Source: Methylococcaceae bacterium UBA662 (lineage in GTDB: Bacteria; Pseudomonadota; Gammaproteobacteria; Methylococcales; Methylomonadaceae). Taken from it: a DNA stretch of 64,000 bases. Below are positions 16,530 through 25,528 of the stretch, piece after piece. The stretch lies in the NCBI GenBank assembly GCA_002299425.1, contig DBNW01000055.1, forward strand, positions 5,480-69,479. The letters are read 5' to 3'. A model generated the notes under the pieces. That model worked only from the letters and a program-made list of their open reading frames with translations. It had not been told where the DNA came from and ran no database searches. Numbering within the stretch: position 1 is the first letter of the stretch; every line of letters begins with the position of its first letter. The position numbers were made by a program, and so were the translations under genes.

Positions 16530-16874
16530 TTGCAGTCGTTATCCCTAAAATCTCATACAGTACCGAAAAGCGGAAGTGATGCTGGTAAGAATTTACCCGC
16601 AACGGTTAACAAGATGAGGATAGTGTTACTATAATACCAAGCTTTTTTGCGCTGGGCATTGTACCCGATTTTAAAGCCTCTGTAATCGCCAATGCGCAGC
16701 GTGTGGGCAATTTTTACGCAAGACCTACCCTGTGGGCAGCCGGTTTGGCACCTAAAGCGTACACGGCAGCCTGGAAACTGGGCCGGCATAGCCCCGTCAC
16801 CGCAGCCTAGGTACAAACCCGCGCCGCATGGTTAGGCGGCTTGCCATCTGGATCCACCCTGGAGAATTTCGATT
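16530..16874. other. Divergent intergenic region, arsR and gpmI
   Basis: This 345-base gap holds no convincing coding ORF. It contains a strong plus-strand promoter (16606-16635), and the sequence from there to gpmI would be a roughly 230-base leader containing an imperfect hairpin (16649-16701 region, TGCG...CATTG against CAATGCGCA). A promoter for arsR must also lie here. No Rfam-type element is recognised. Confidence 0.5.
16606..16635 (+). promoter_or_regulatory. Putative sigma-70 promoter upstream of gpmI
   Basis: TTAACA (16606-16611; one mismatch) and a perfect TATAAT (16630-16635) are separated by 18 bases. Initiation near 16642 would give a long untranslated leader for gpmI, or an independent small RNA. 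Confidence 0.6.
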
Positions 16875-18419
16875 ATGTTGAACCGCCCTAAGCCCCTTGT
16901 GTTGTTAATCCTTGATGGTTTTGGTTATTCCACCGCGCAAGAAAACAACGCCGTTGCTCTAGCCCATACTCCTTGCTGGGATCGACTGCAAACAGAATAC
17001 CCGATGACCTTGTTGAACTGCTCAGGCCACGTTGTAGGACTGCCTGACGGCCAAATGGGCAATTCCGAAGTCGGACACATTCACATCGGTTCTGGCCGGT
17101 ACACGCCGCAGGATTTCACTCGCGTCAATGATGCCATCAAAGAGGGCAGTTTTTACCGCAATCCAGCACTTAGCAAAGCCATCGACTTGGCAAAAAATAA
17201 CGGCAAGGCTCTGCATATTATGGGCTTGCTGTCCCCTGGCGGGGTTCACAGCCATGAGCTGCAAATTATCGCTTTGGTGGAAATGGCGGCCCAACGCGGC
17301 TTGAAAAGCATTTACTTGCATGCTTTTTTAGATGGCCGGGATGTGCCGCCGAAAAGTGCCACTGCCTCGCTGGCTCTATTAGACGCCACTTTTGCCCGGT
17401 TGGGCGTGGGCCGCACCGTATCGATTTGCGGTCGTTTTTATGCCATGGACCGAGACCAACGCTGGGAACGGGTGCAACCTGCCTACGACCTGATCGCCCA
17501 AGGCCTTGGCCAGTTTACCGCGCCTTCCGCCCTAGATGGCTTAGCAGCCGCCTATAACCGTGGCGAAACCGACGAGTTTGTGGCTCCCACCGCAATTTTA
17601 ACCGCAGACGGTCACAACCTAGCGCTAGACCCCGGTGATTCGGTTGTATTCATGAACTTTCGTGCCGACCGTGCTCGGGAAATTTCACAAGCTCTAACGG
17701 CGACCGATTTTGATTATTTTGAACGCGGTTGTGCGCCCCATCCGGGCTATTTTTGCACGCTCACCCAATACCACGAGAATTTTACATACGAGCTGGCATT
17801 TCCCGCCATCGACCTTAAAAACAGTTTGGGCGAAGTGCTATCCAACCTAGGCATGACTCAGTTACGGCTGGCCGAAACCGAAAAATACGCCCATGTGACG
17901 TTTTTCCTCAATGGCGGCATGGACACTCCGTTTCCTGGTGAAGACCGCATCCTAGTACCCTCGCCCACCGTCAAAACTTACGATCTGCAACCGGAAATGA
18001 GTCTGCCGGAAGTCACCCGCCATTTGCTCGACGCTATCACGAGCGGTCGCTACGATTTGATCATCTGCAACTTTGCCAATTGCGACATGGTCGGCCATAC
18101 CGGGGTATTGCCCGCCGCCATTCAAGCCGTCGAAGCCGTCGACCTGGCTTTACAACGCACTACCGACGCCCTGCTAAAAACGGGCGGGCAAATGCTAGTG
18201 ACCGCCGACCACGGCAACATCGAACAAATGGCGGACAAAACCACTGGGCAAGCCCACACCGCCCACACTACCAACCCAGTACCACTGATCCATATCGGCG
18301 GGTGTCGGCCATTGGCAGAAGGCGGCAACCTGTCCGACCTAGCCCCCACTCTGCTGGACATACTGGGCATCAGCAAACCCTTGGAAATGGACGGCCGCTC
18401 CCTAATCAGGCCGGCTTAA
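16875..18419 (+). CDS. gpmI: 2,3-bisphosphoglycerate-independent phosphoglycerate mutase
   Basis: GpmI interconverts 3- and 2-phosphoglycerate in glycolysis and gluconeogenesis using two Mn ions. The 514-residue protein shows LDGFGY (13-18), the phosphoserine loop MGNSEVGHIHIG with catalytic Ser64, the FLDGRDVPP motif near 150, NFRADRAREI near 255, and the C-terminal metal site VTADHGNIEQM with a downstream HT. Length is typical. GGAG lies about ten bases before the ATG. envC begins four bases after the stop, the arrangement found in E. coli (gpmI-envC). Confidence 0.98.
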   Translation: MLNRPKPLVLLILDGFGYSTAQENNAVALAHTPCWDRLQTEYPMTLLNCSGHVVGLPDGQMGNSEVGHIHIGSGRYTPQDFTRVNDAIKEGSFYRNPALSKAIDLAKNNGKALHIMGLLSPGGVHSHELQIIALVEMAAQRGLKSIYLHAFLDGRDVPPKSATASLALLDATFARLGVGRTVSICGRFYAMDRDQRWERVQPAYDLIAQGLGQFTAPSALDGLAAAYNRGETDEFVAPTAILTADGHNLALDPGDSVVFMNFRADRAREISQALTATDFDYFERGCAPHPGYFCTLTQYHENFTYELAFPAIDLKNSLGEVLSNLGMTQLRLAETEKYAHVTFFLNGGMDTPFPGEDRILVPSPTVKTYDLQPEMSLPEVTRHLLDAITSGRYDLIICNFANCDMVGHTGVLPAAIQAVEAVDLALQRTTDALLKTGGQMLVTADHGNIEQMADKTTGQAHTAHTTNPVPLIHIGGCRPLAEGGNLSDLAPTLLDILGISKPLEMDGRSLIRPA

Positions 18420-18423
18420 CTGT

Positions 18424-19566
18424 TTGGTCGGCAAACCGAGCACCTGCCTGCTGCTGGGCCTGTGGGCGTTACTGAGCGTCAGCCAACACAGCCAAGCCGA
18501 AACCGCAGGCCTCCCCCCAGCCAACGGCGTATCGCTCAAGCAACAGCAAAGCGCGATAGCCGACTTGCTAGGTGAGGCTGAACGACGCCACGGCGAGGCT
18601 GCCGCTGCATTGTTTGCCCTGCAAGCCCAAATGGCCGAAACAGAGCGACAAATGAACGCCATCAGGAAAGAAGCCAAGCAACTGGAAAACACCCTTGAAG
18701 AACAACGAAAAATTTTAGCGGCGGAACTGAAAGCCGCCTACAAAATGGGCCGACAAGGGCACTTAAAATTATTACTGAACCAAAAAGACCCGGCCTTATC
18801 GACACGCATGTTGCGGTATTATCATTACCTACTCCAGGAACGGATTAACACCATTGAGGCAACGCAAAAACTAGCGGCGGCGTTGGCTGCCAAAAACCAA
18901 CAAATCCAGCAACAAAACACAAAATTAGCCAAACTCTGGACGCAAAAAAAAAATGAACAAGACACTCTGGCCGAAGCCAAGGCGCAGCGCAACACAGTGC
19001 TGGGTGGCTTGGCCGGACTGGACCGACAAGAACAGCTTCGGCAACTTAAGCACGGCGAAACCGTCTTAAAAAAGCTTCTGGATAGCTTGCCAGATCCTGA
19101 TCTTATTGACGCCGAAGCAGTAGCCGCTAATACAGAAGCAGTCGCGGCGATGCCGACCGCCGTGCCGCGCGCGGCCAAGTTTTCCGCCCTGAAAGGACGG
19201 TTGCGCTGGCCGGCCCAAGGCCGCGTAGCCTATAAATTTGGCAGCCCTCGCTTGGAAACGGTTTGGGATGGAATTTTGATTGCGGCCCCGGAAGGAACTG
19301 AGGTCCATGCCGTAGCCGACGGCAAGGTAGTGTTCGCCAACTGGCTCAAAGGCTATGGTCATTTGCTGATTTTAGAACACGATTCCGACTACATGACTTT
19401 GTACGCCTTCAACCAAGGCCTGTTCAAGCGCAAAAACGAAACCGTGCACAGCGGCGAAGTAATCGCCGCTGTCGGCCAAAGCGGCGGCCGCAATCAACCC
19501 GGTCTTTACTTTTCCATTCGCAAACACGGTGTAGCGATTGACCCGGCACCGTGGTGGAAAAAATAA
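18424..19566 (+). CDS. envC: EnvC-like murein hydrolase activator (degenerate M23 domain)
   Basis: EnvC is a periplasmic activator of septal amidases at cell separation. The 380-residue protein has a signal peptide, a long coiled coil rich in Gln, Lys and Glu (about 30-215) and a C-terminal LytM/M23 domain (about 255-378). The M23 metal ligands are lost: the segment is VWDG where an HxxxD is expected, YAFNQ where YAHN is expected, and LYFSIR instead of LHFEIR. It should therefore regulate rather than cut. The only fitting start is TTG at 18424, since an in-frame stop lies 21 bases upstream. Confidence 0.92.
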   Translation: MVGKPSTCLLLGLWALLSVSQHSQAETAGLPPANGVSLKQQQSAIADLLGEAERRHGEAAAALFALQAQMAETERQMNAIRKEAKQLENTLEEQRKILAAELKAAYKMGRQGHLKLLLNQKDPALSTRMLRYYHYLLQERINTIEATQKLAAALAAKNQQIQQQNTKLAKLWTQKKNEQDTLAEAKAQRNTVLGGLAGLDRQEQLRQLKHGETVLKKLLDSLPDPDLIDAEAVAANTEAVAAMPTAVPRAAKFSALKGRLRWPAQGRVAYKFGSPRLETVWDGILIAAPEGTEVHAVADGKVVFANWLKGYGHLLILEHDSDYMTLYAFNQGLFKRKNETVHSGEVIAAVGQSGGRNQPGLYFSIRKHGVAIDPAPWWKK

Positions 19567-19649
19567 GCGGCAAAAAGTACCCGTTATACAACCGATTTGT
19601 AAGATAATACAACGCATTGAAATTCATTGAATTTGGAGTTTAAAGGCAC

Positions 19650-20972
19650 ATGCACAACAAAAAAACGATTCTGATTTTGTCCTTAGGATTTATCTTAGGT
19701 GTCTTCATGAGCACTTGCGGGAGTGTCCTGGCAGAAAAAGACTATGGCACGAAAGTAGAATCTGACACCCTGCCTTTCGAGGAGCTGCGTGCTTTTACCG
19801 AAGTTTTTGGGCGCATAAAACGGGATTACGTCGAACCCGTTTCTGACCAAAAACTCTTAGAAGATGCCATCCGTGGCATGTTGGCCGGTCTGGACCCGCA
19901 CTCGAGCTACCTGGTTGCGGATGAATTCCAAGAGTTGAAAGAAGGCACCACCGGCCAATTTGGCGGTTTAGGCATTGAAGTCACCATGGAAAACGGGTTT
20001 ATCAAAGTGGTGTCCCCCATTGATGACACTCCGGCGCAAAAAGCCGGGGTACGCTCTGGTGACTTAATCATCCGACTGGACGAAAAGCCCGTTAAAGGCA
20101 TAAGCCTGAACGATGCGGTCAAAACCATGCGCGGCGAACCGGGCAGTAAAATCGAACTGACTGTCGTCCGCGAAGGGGCAGAAGCCCCGCTAAAATTCAC
20201 CCTGACCCGCGCCATCATTAAAGTCAAAAGCGTCAGAAGCCGCACTTTAGAACCGGGGTACGGCTATGTCCGCATCAGCAGCTTCCAGTCCGGAACCGGC
20301 GACAGCTTAGAGGAGGCATTGGCCGCCTTGAAAAAAGAAAATACCGGCCAATTGAAAGGCATCATCCTGGACTTAAGAAACAACCCGGGTGGCGTCTTAG
20401 ATGCCGCCGTTAAGGTCAGCGACACCTTCCTTAGAAGCGGCCTTATCGTGTACACCGAAGGCCGCATTGAAAACTCTGAAATGCGCTTTAGTGCCACACC
20501 AGATGACCTGTTAAATGACGCACCGATAGTGGTACTCATCAACGCCGGTTCCGCTTCGGCATCGGAAATTGTCGCTGGGGCGTTGCAAGACCACAAACGG
20601 GCCATCATCATGGGCGAAAAATCGTTTGGCAAGGGTTCCGTACAAACGATTCTGCCCACTGATAACGGCTCCGCCATCAAGCTCACCACTGCCCGTTACT
20701 TTACTCCATCCGGCCGTTCCATCCAGGCCGAAGGCATAGAACCGGACATCCGCCTAGCCCACTTAAAGCTAGAAGCCGCCGAAAACCTTAACTTTGCCCC
20801 CATCAAAGAGGCAGACTTGTCTGGACATTTGCAAAATGGCAAGACAGTATCTCCTGCTAAAAGCGGCGCACGGACCGAAGGCGATACCGATAAAGACAAT
20901 TTAATCAAAGACTTTGCCTTGCACGAAGCCTTTAACTTGCTAAAAGGCATCAGCATCGTCAAAAGCCGGTGA
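19650..20972 (+). CDS. ctpA: Carboxy-terminal processing protease, S41 family
   Basis: CtpA-type proteases cleave periplasmic proteins from the C-terminus and help control peptidoglycan hydrolases. The 440-residue protein has a signal peptide (about 1-28), a PDZ domain (about 100-180, with FGGLGIEVTMENG and AGVRSGDLI) and the S41 catalytic domain, with the Ser in GSASASEI and the Lys in EKSFGKGSVQ forming the Ser-Lys dyad. A GGAG/AAGG ribosome-binding region precedes the ATG. It follows envC by 83 bases, a common pairing in proteobacteria. Confidence 0.96.
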   Translation: MHNKKTILILSLGFILGVFMSTCGSVLAEKDYGTKVESDTLPFEELRAFTEVFGRIKRDYVEPVSDQKLLEDAIRGMLAGLDPHSSYLVADEFQELKEGTTGQFGGLGIEVTMENGFIKVVSPIDDTPAQKAGVRSGDLIIRLDEKPVKGISLNDAVKTMRGEPGSKIELTVVREGAEAPLKFTLTRAIIKVKSVRSRTLEPGYGYVRISSFQSGTGDSLEEALAALKKENTGQLKGIILDLRNNPGGVLDAAVKVSDTFLRSGLIVYTEGRIENSEMRFSATPDDLLNDAPIVVLINAGSASASEIVAGALQDHKRAIIMGEKSFGKGSVQTILPTDNGSAIKLTTARYFTPSGRSIQAEGIEPDIRLAHLKLEAAENLNFAPIKEADLSGHLQNGKTVSPAKSGARTEGDTDKDNLIKDFALHEAFNLLKGISIVKSR

Positions 20973-20977
20973 TAGTG

Positions 20978-21028
20978 GCTTTTTAGCAAAAAGCGAGCCG
21001 GGCGATGGTCAAACCAAGCGCCCGGCTC
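20978..21028 (+). terminator. Tandem hairpins downstream of ctpA
   Basis: GCTTTTT-AGC-AAAAAGC (20978-20994) is followed at once by a perfect 10-bp stem GAGCCGGGCG/CGCCCGGCTC (20995-21028, 14-base loop). There is no good T-run after the second stem, so it may be a Rho-assisted stop or a 3'-end stabilising structure. Confidence 0.55.
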
Positions 21029-21059
21029 ACTCCTTAAACCCTTATGACCGGTTGCCCTT

Positions 21060-21332
21060 ATGACTTGGCTAACAGAAACCATCGGCTATGTAGCCGCCGC
21101 CTTAACCACCGCATCCTTCCTGCCTCAAGCCATCTTAACCCTGCGCACCCGCGACACCGCCGCCCTATCGCTCACCATGTACAGTTTGTTCACGCTAGGC
21201 GTGCTGTGCTGGTTGGTTTACGGTATTTTTATTGGCAACACCATCATCATCGTGGCCAATGTGATCACATTCGTATTAGCTGCCTCCATCTTGGCCGTCA
21301 AAATCTACAACTGTTTTTCCAAGCCCCGATAA
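21060..21332 (+). CDS. SemiSWEET-family transporter
   Basis: This 90-residue protein of the bacterial SemiSWEET/PQ-loop family has three transmembrane helices (about 6-26, 37-57, 62-82), with the proline-containing LPQAILTLRTRDTAALS segment between helices 1 and 2. Such proteins dimerise to form a sugar-permeable pore. Substrate is unknown. It lies between ctpA and fbp, 50 bases before fbp, so a link to sugar metabolism is possible but unproven. Confidence 0.88.
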   Translation: MTWLTETIGYVAAALTTASFLPQAILTLRTRDTAALSLTMYSLFTLGVLCWLVYGIFIGNTIIIVANVITFVLAASILAVKIYNCFSKPR

Positions 21333-21382
21333 CCCGGTTTAACCAGACACCACCGGCTCCAACCCACGGAACAAACACACTG

Positions 21383-22402
21383 ATGACCCCTAAAAAAGTC
21401 ACCCTAACCCAGTTTATCATCCAGCAACAACGTGGCTTGCCGGATGCGTCGGGCACCTTCACTATTCTTTTGAACAACATCGTCACCGCTTGCAAACAAA
21501 TCGCCCAACAGGTCAATAAGGGGCAACTGATTGACGTGCTCGGCAGTGCCGAATCGGAAAACGTGCAAGGCGAAGTGCAAAAGAAGCTGGACCTCATCAC
21601 CCATGACATCCTGGTCAACGCCTTAAACTGGACCGGGCAGTTGGCCGGCATGGCGTCGGAAGAAATTGACGGGCTGATCCCGATCCCACCGCAATACCCT
21701 AAGGGCAAATACCTAGCCTTGTTCGACCCGCTGGACGGTTCCTCGAACATCGACATCAACTTGGCGGTGGGGACTATTTTCTCCATCCTGCGTTGCCGCG
21801 AGGGCATCGAGCCGGATCTGGAAGACTTTTTGCGCAAGGGGATTGAGCAGGTTTGCGCCGGTTTTGTGCTGTACGGGCCTTCCACCATGATGGTATTGAC
21901 CACCGGCCACGGCGTGAACGGTTTTACCCTGGATCAGGAAATCGGCGAGTTCATCCTCACCCATCCGAACATGAACATCCCCGAGGATACCACCGAGTTC
22001 GCCATTAACATTTCCAACCAACGATTTTGGGAAGTGCCAGTGCAACGGTATATTGACGAATGCCTGCAAGGCACGGAAGGGGTGCGCGGCAAAGACTTCA
22101 ACATGCGCTGGGTGGCCTCGCTGGTCGCCGACGTTTACCGTATCTTGACCCGGGGCGGCGTGTTCCTGTACCCGCTGGATAGCCGTGACCCCACTAAACC
22201 GGCCAAACTGCGCCTGATGTACGAGGCCAACCCCATGGCTTTTATCGTCGAACAAGCGGGTGGCGCCTGCATTACCGGGCGGGAGCGGATTTTGGAACTC
22301 AAACCCACCGCCATCCATGAACGGGTGCCGGTGATTTTAGGCTCAAAAAGTGAAGTCGAGCGGATTGCCGCCTACCATCTGCAATACGACCAAGGCCAAT
22401 AG
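21383..22402 (+). CDS. fbp: Fructose-1,6-bisphosphatase class I
   Basis: FBPase hydrolyses fructose 1,6-bisphosphate to fructose 6-phosphate, needed for gluconeogenesis and, in methylotrophs, for regenerating ribulose monophosphate acceptors. I place the start at ATG 21383 (MTPKKVTLTQFI), giving 339 residues, rather than using the long upstream extension that overlaps the semiSWEET gene in another frame. Visible features are the metal site LFDPLDGSSNIDIN (about 115), the KYLALF stretch before it, and the C-terminal YEANPMAFIVEQAGG signature. Confidence 0.97.
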   Translation: MTPKKVTLTQFIIQQQRGLPDASGTFTILLNNIVTACKQIAQQVNKGQLIDVLGSAESENVQGEVQKKLDLITHDILVNALNWTGQLAGMASEEIDGLIPIPPQYPKGKYLALFDPLDGSSNIDINLAVGTIFSILRCREGIEPDLEDFLRKGIEQVCAGFVLYGPSTMMVLTTGHGVNGFTLDQEIGEFILTHPNMNIPEDTTEFAINISNQRFWEVPVQRYIDECLQGTEGVRGKDFNMRWVASLVADVYRILTRGGVFLYPLDSRDPTKPAKLRLMYEANPMAFIVEQAGGACITGRERILELKPTAIHERVPVILGSKSEVERIAAYHLQYDQGQ

Positions 22403-22440
22403 CTAACACTTCAGCATTCTTAACTGTTCAGGAGGCCATC

Positions 22441-23502
22441 ATGCAAAAAACTCTCGGTTACGCCGCATTCGACAAACAATCGCCATTGGCCCCCTTCAGT
22501 TTTGCACGAAGGGAGATCTGCCCTTCTGATGTGCAAATAGAAATCCTTTACTGCGGCGTGTGCCACTCAGACATTCATCAAGTCCGCAATGAATGGGCCA
22601 ATGCCACCTACCCGATGGTACCCGGTCATGAAATTATCGGCACAGTGACGGCCTTAGGCAGCGAGGTTTCAGGTTTTAGCGTGGGTGAAACCGTGGGCGT
22701 CGGTTGCCTGGTCGATTCCTGCCGTGTTTGCCCGGATTGCCACGACCATCTGGAGCAGTTTTGCCATAACGCCACCTTCACCTACAACTCACCCGACCCG
22801 CACTCAGGCGGCAGCACCTACGGCGGTTACTCCAAGCAAATCGTGGTTGATCAAGCGTTTGTCCTGCGTATTTCCGACAAGCTTGACCCCGCCTCGGCGG
22901 CGCCGTTGTTGTGCGCCGGAATCACCACCTATTCGCCGTTAAAACAGTGGCAGGTCAAAGCGGGCGATAAGGTCGGCATCGTAGGCTTGGGCGGGCTTGG
23001 CCACATGGGCTTGAAATTCGCACGGGCAATGGGCGCTTATGTGGTTTTGTTCACCACCTCGGCCCACAAAGCCGAAGACGGCAAACGGCTAGGCGCCGAT
23101 GAAGTGGTGCTGTCCAAAGAAACCGCTGCAATGGGCCGGCACACGGCCAGTTTTGACTTCATCCTAGACACAGTAGCAGCCGCCCATGATCTGGACGCCT
23201 ACACCCAGTTGCTGAAGCGTGACGGCACTTTGTGCCTGGTCGGACTGCCCGACCAGCCACACCCGTCCCCCGCTGTCGGTCCTTTGATTTTCAAACGCCG
23301 GCGCATCGTCGGTTCGCTGATTGGCGGCATCCAAGAAACTCAGGAAATGCTCGATTTTTGCGCCGAACACGACATCAGTGCCGACATTGAAATGATCCCT
23401 ATCCAAGACATCAACCGCGCCTACGGGCGCATGTTGAACAATGATGTCAAGTACCGTTTTGTCATTGATCTCGCCAGCCTTAAAACCGATCTTAGCGGTT
23501 GA
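22441..23502 (+). CDS. Zinc-dependent NAD(P) alcohol dehydrogenase (YahK/CAD-like)
   Basis: This 353-residue medium-chain dehydrogenase belongs to the cinnamyl-alcohol-dehydrogenase-like group, which generally reduces aldehydes with NADPH. It has the catalytic zinc residues in CGVCHSD (about 36-42) and PGHEIIG (about 60-66), a structural zinc cluster CRVCPDCHDHLEQFC (about 92-106), and the Rossmann motif GLGGLGHMG (about 180-188). AGGAGG lies eight bases before the ATG. It follows fbp by 38 bases. The physiological substrate is unknown; aldehyde detoxification in a methylotroph is a reasonable guess. Confidence 0.93.
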   Translation: MQKTLGYAAFDKQSPLAPFSFARREICPSDVQIEILYCGVCHSDIHQVRNEWANATYPMVPGHEIIGTVTALGSEVSGFSVGETVGVGCLVDSCRVCPDCHDHLEQFCHNATFTYNSPDPHSGGSTYGGYSKQIVVDQAFVLRISDKLDPASAAPLLCAGITTYSPLKQWQVKAGDKVGIVGLGGLGHMGLKFARAMGAYVVLFTTSAHKAEDGKRLGADEVVLSKETAAMGRHTASFDFILDTVAAAHDLDAYTQLLKRDGTLCLVGLPDQPHPSPAVGPLIFKRRRIVGSLIGGIQETQEMLDFCAEHDISADIEMIPIQDINRAYGRMLNNDVKYRFVIDLASLKTDLSG

Positions 23503-23726
23503 TTCGAGCCGCTCACCGCGAACGCAATTAGCCGGCAGGATACATACGGCGTCGCTTTAAGCCATTTTCTGAATGCTCAAAAGAAAACCTATGCAGTGCC
23601 TGCCCTACAACGGCTGTTATGCCACCACCGAGTCCCTGCAGGCACCAGAGCAACACCAGGAGTAATCGCCGAAATTCAGCGTTTAAAACCACCCAGAACA
23701 ACCTGCTTGCGCCGTTATTTCTACCC

Positions 23727-25523
23727 ATGCCAGAACACGCCCAAACCACCGCACCTTTGTATAGCTGGAAGCGCATTATCGCGATTTCGCTAAGCCACAA
23801 AAAACCCCTGCTTTGGGCCCACGGCATGGCGTTTCTGGGCACCCTCGCCAGTGTGCCGGTACCCTTGTTGATGCCGTTGTTGGTCGATGAAGTGCTGCTT
23901 AACGCACCCGGCCCGGTGATTGCCGCCATTGACTTGCTGGCACCGGTGGAATGGCGTCTGCCCATTGTTTACATTTCCGTAGTACTGCTGGCCAGTTTAT
24001 TGTTGCGGTTATTGGCAATCGCCTTCAACATCGTGCAGTTACGCCAATTCACCCTCATTTCCAAAGCCATTATTTTTCGCATCCGCGCAGACCTGATCCG
24101 GCATTTGCAAACCCTTTCCATGTCCGAATACGAAACCTTGGGTAGCGGCACCGTCGTCACTCATTTAGTGACAGACTTAGACACCCTAGACCATTTCATC
24201 GGCAGCACGGTTAGTAAAATGTTGATAGCGGTGCTGACCATCCTCGGCACGGCGGCCATTTTATTATGGATGCACTGGCAGTTAGGTCTGTTTATCCTGT
24301 TGCTGAACCCGGTGGTCATTTACTTTACCAAGGTCGTCGGTTCCAAAGTTAAAGACTTAAAAAACAAGGAAAATTCTGCCTACGAGGTGTTCCAGCAAGC
24401 CCTCACCGAAACCCTGGAAGCGATCCACCAAATCCGCGCCAGCAACCGCGAACAGCATTACTGCCAACAACTGATTTCTGCGGCCCAATCGGTGCAAATT
24501 CAAGCGACTAATTTTGCCTGGAAAAGCGATGCAGCAAGCCGCTTGAGTTTTTTGGTGTTTTTATTTGGCTTTGACATTTTCCGTGCCTGCGCCATGTTGA
24601 TGGTGTTCTACTCAGACCTGACTATTGGGCAAATGCTGGGGGTTTTCGGTTATTTATGGTTCATGATGGCACCCGTGCAAGAGGTGTTAAATATCCAGTA
24701 CGCCTATTATGCCGCCAAAGCCGCCTTGCGCCGGGTCAACCGTCTGGCCAGTTTGCACCAGGAACCGCAATACCCCCACTTGGCCAATCCGTTTTTGGGC
24801 AACCGGACCGTTTCCGTGCGGGTGCGAAACCTGCATTTCAGCTACGGCGAGGAAAAAATCCTCAACGGCATTAACCTACAGATTAAAGCCGGGGAAAAAG
24901 TGGCCTTAGTCGGAGCCAGCGGCGGCGGCAAATCGACCTTAATTCAAACCTTAATTGGCTTGTACCCGATAGACGCCGGCAACATTTATTTCAACAATGT
25001 CGCCATCGACCGCATTGGCCTAGATGTAGTCCGGGAAAACGTGGTCACTGTTTTGCAACACCCCGTTCTTTTTAACGACAGCATCCGCGCCAACCTGACC
25101 CTAGGCAGGCCCGAGACGGACGAACGGCTTTGGTCGGCCTTGGCCATTGCCCAACTGGCCAGCGTAGTACAAGAGTTAAAACACGGTCTGGATACCGTGG
25201 TTGGCCGTCACGGCATGCGTCTGTCTGGCGGACAACGCCAGCGTCTAGCGATTGCCCGCATGGTGGTAGCCGATCCTAAAGTGGTTATTTTGGACGAGGC
25301 CACATCCGCCCTAGACACCGAGACCGAGCATAAACTGCACCAAGCCCTTGCCGATTTCTTAAAAGGCCGTACAACCATTATTATTGCCCATCGCTTAAGT
25401 GCCGTAAAACAAGCGGATCACGTTTATGTGTTTGAACAAGGGGAAATTTCTGAGCAAGGTCGACATGACACCTTAATCCATCAAAACGGTTTGTATGCAA
25501 AACTTTATGGCGAATACCAATAA
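23727..25523 (+). CDS. ABC exporter with fused permease and ATPase
   Basis: This half-transporter of the MsbA/exporter type is 598 residues from the chosen ATG at 23727 (MPEHAQTT); an upstream extension is open but looks non-coding. The N-terminal six-helix domain spans about residues 20-320. The ATPase (about 350-595) has Walker A GASGGGKST, signature LSGGQRQRL, Walker B VVILDEATSALD and the H-loop IIIAHRLS. It functions as a dimer; whether it exports lipid, peptide or drug cannot be told. The PHP phosphoesterase gene follows after five bases. Confidence 0.93.
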   Translation: MPEHAQTTAPLYSWKRIIAISLSHKKPLLWAHGMAFLGTLASVPVPLLMPLLVDEVLLNAPGPVIAAIDLLAPVEWRLPIVYISVVLLASLLLRLLAIAFNIVQLRQFTLISKAIIFRIRADLIRHLQTLSMSEYETLGSGTVVTHLVTDLDTLDHFIGSTVSKMLIAVLTILGTAAILLWMHWQLGLFILLLNPVVIYFTKVVGSKVKDLKNKENSAYEVFQQALTETLEAIHQIRASNREQHYCQQLISAAQSVQIQATNFAWKSDAASRLSFLVFLFGFDIFRACAMLMVFYSDLTIGQMLGVFGYLWFMMAPVQEVLNIQYAYYAAKAALRRVNRLASLHQEPQYPHLANPFLGNRTVSVRVRNLHFSYGEEKILNGINLQIKAGEKVALVGASGGGKSTLIQTLIGLYPIDAGNIYFNNVAIDRIGLDVVRENVVTVLQHPVLFNDSIRANLTLGRPETDERLWSALAIAQLASVVQELKHGLDTVVGRHGMRLSGGQRQRLAIARMVVADPKVVILDEATSALDTETEHKLHQALADFLKGRTTIIIAHRLSAVKQADHVYVFEQGEISEQGRHDTLIHQNGLYAKLYGEYQ

Positions 25524-25528
25524 CACCG

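Noticed and set aside
16553..16816. Minus-strand open frame in the arsR-gpmI gap
   Set aside because: No ribosome-binding site and no similarity seen; the region is better explained as promoter and leader.
21044..21382. Long upstream extension of the fbp reading frame
   Set aside because: It overlaps the semiSWEET gene in another frame, and FBPase homologues begin at the MTPKKVTL segment at 21383.
23528..23965. Minus-strand open frame opposite the start of the ABC exporter gene
   Set aside because: It overlaps the coding strand of the exporter and its composition mirrors that gene; no domain is recognisable.
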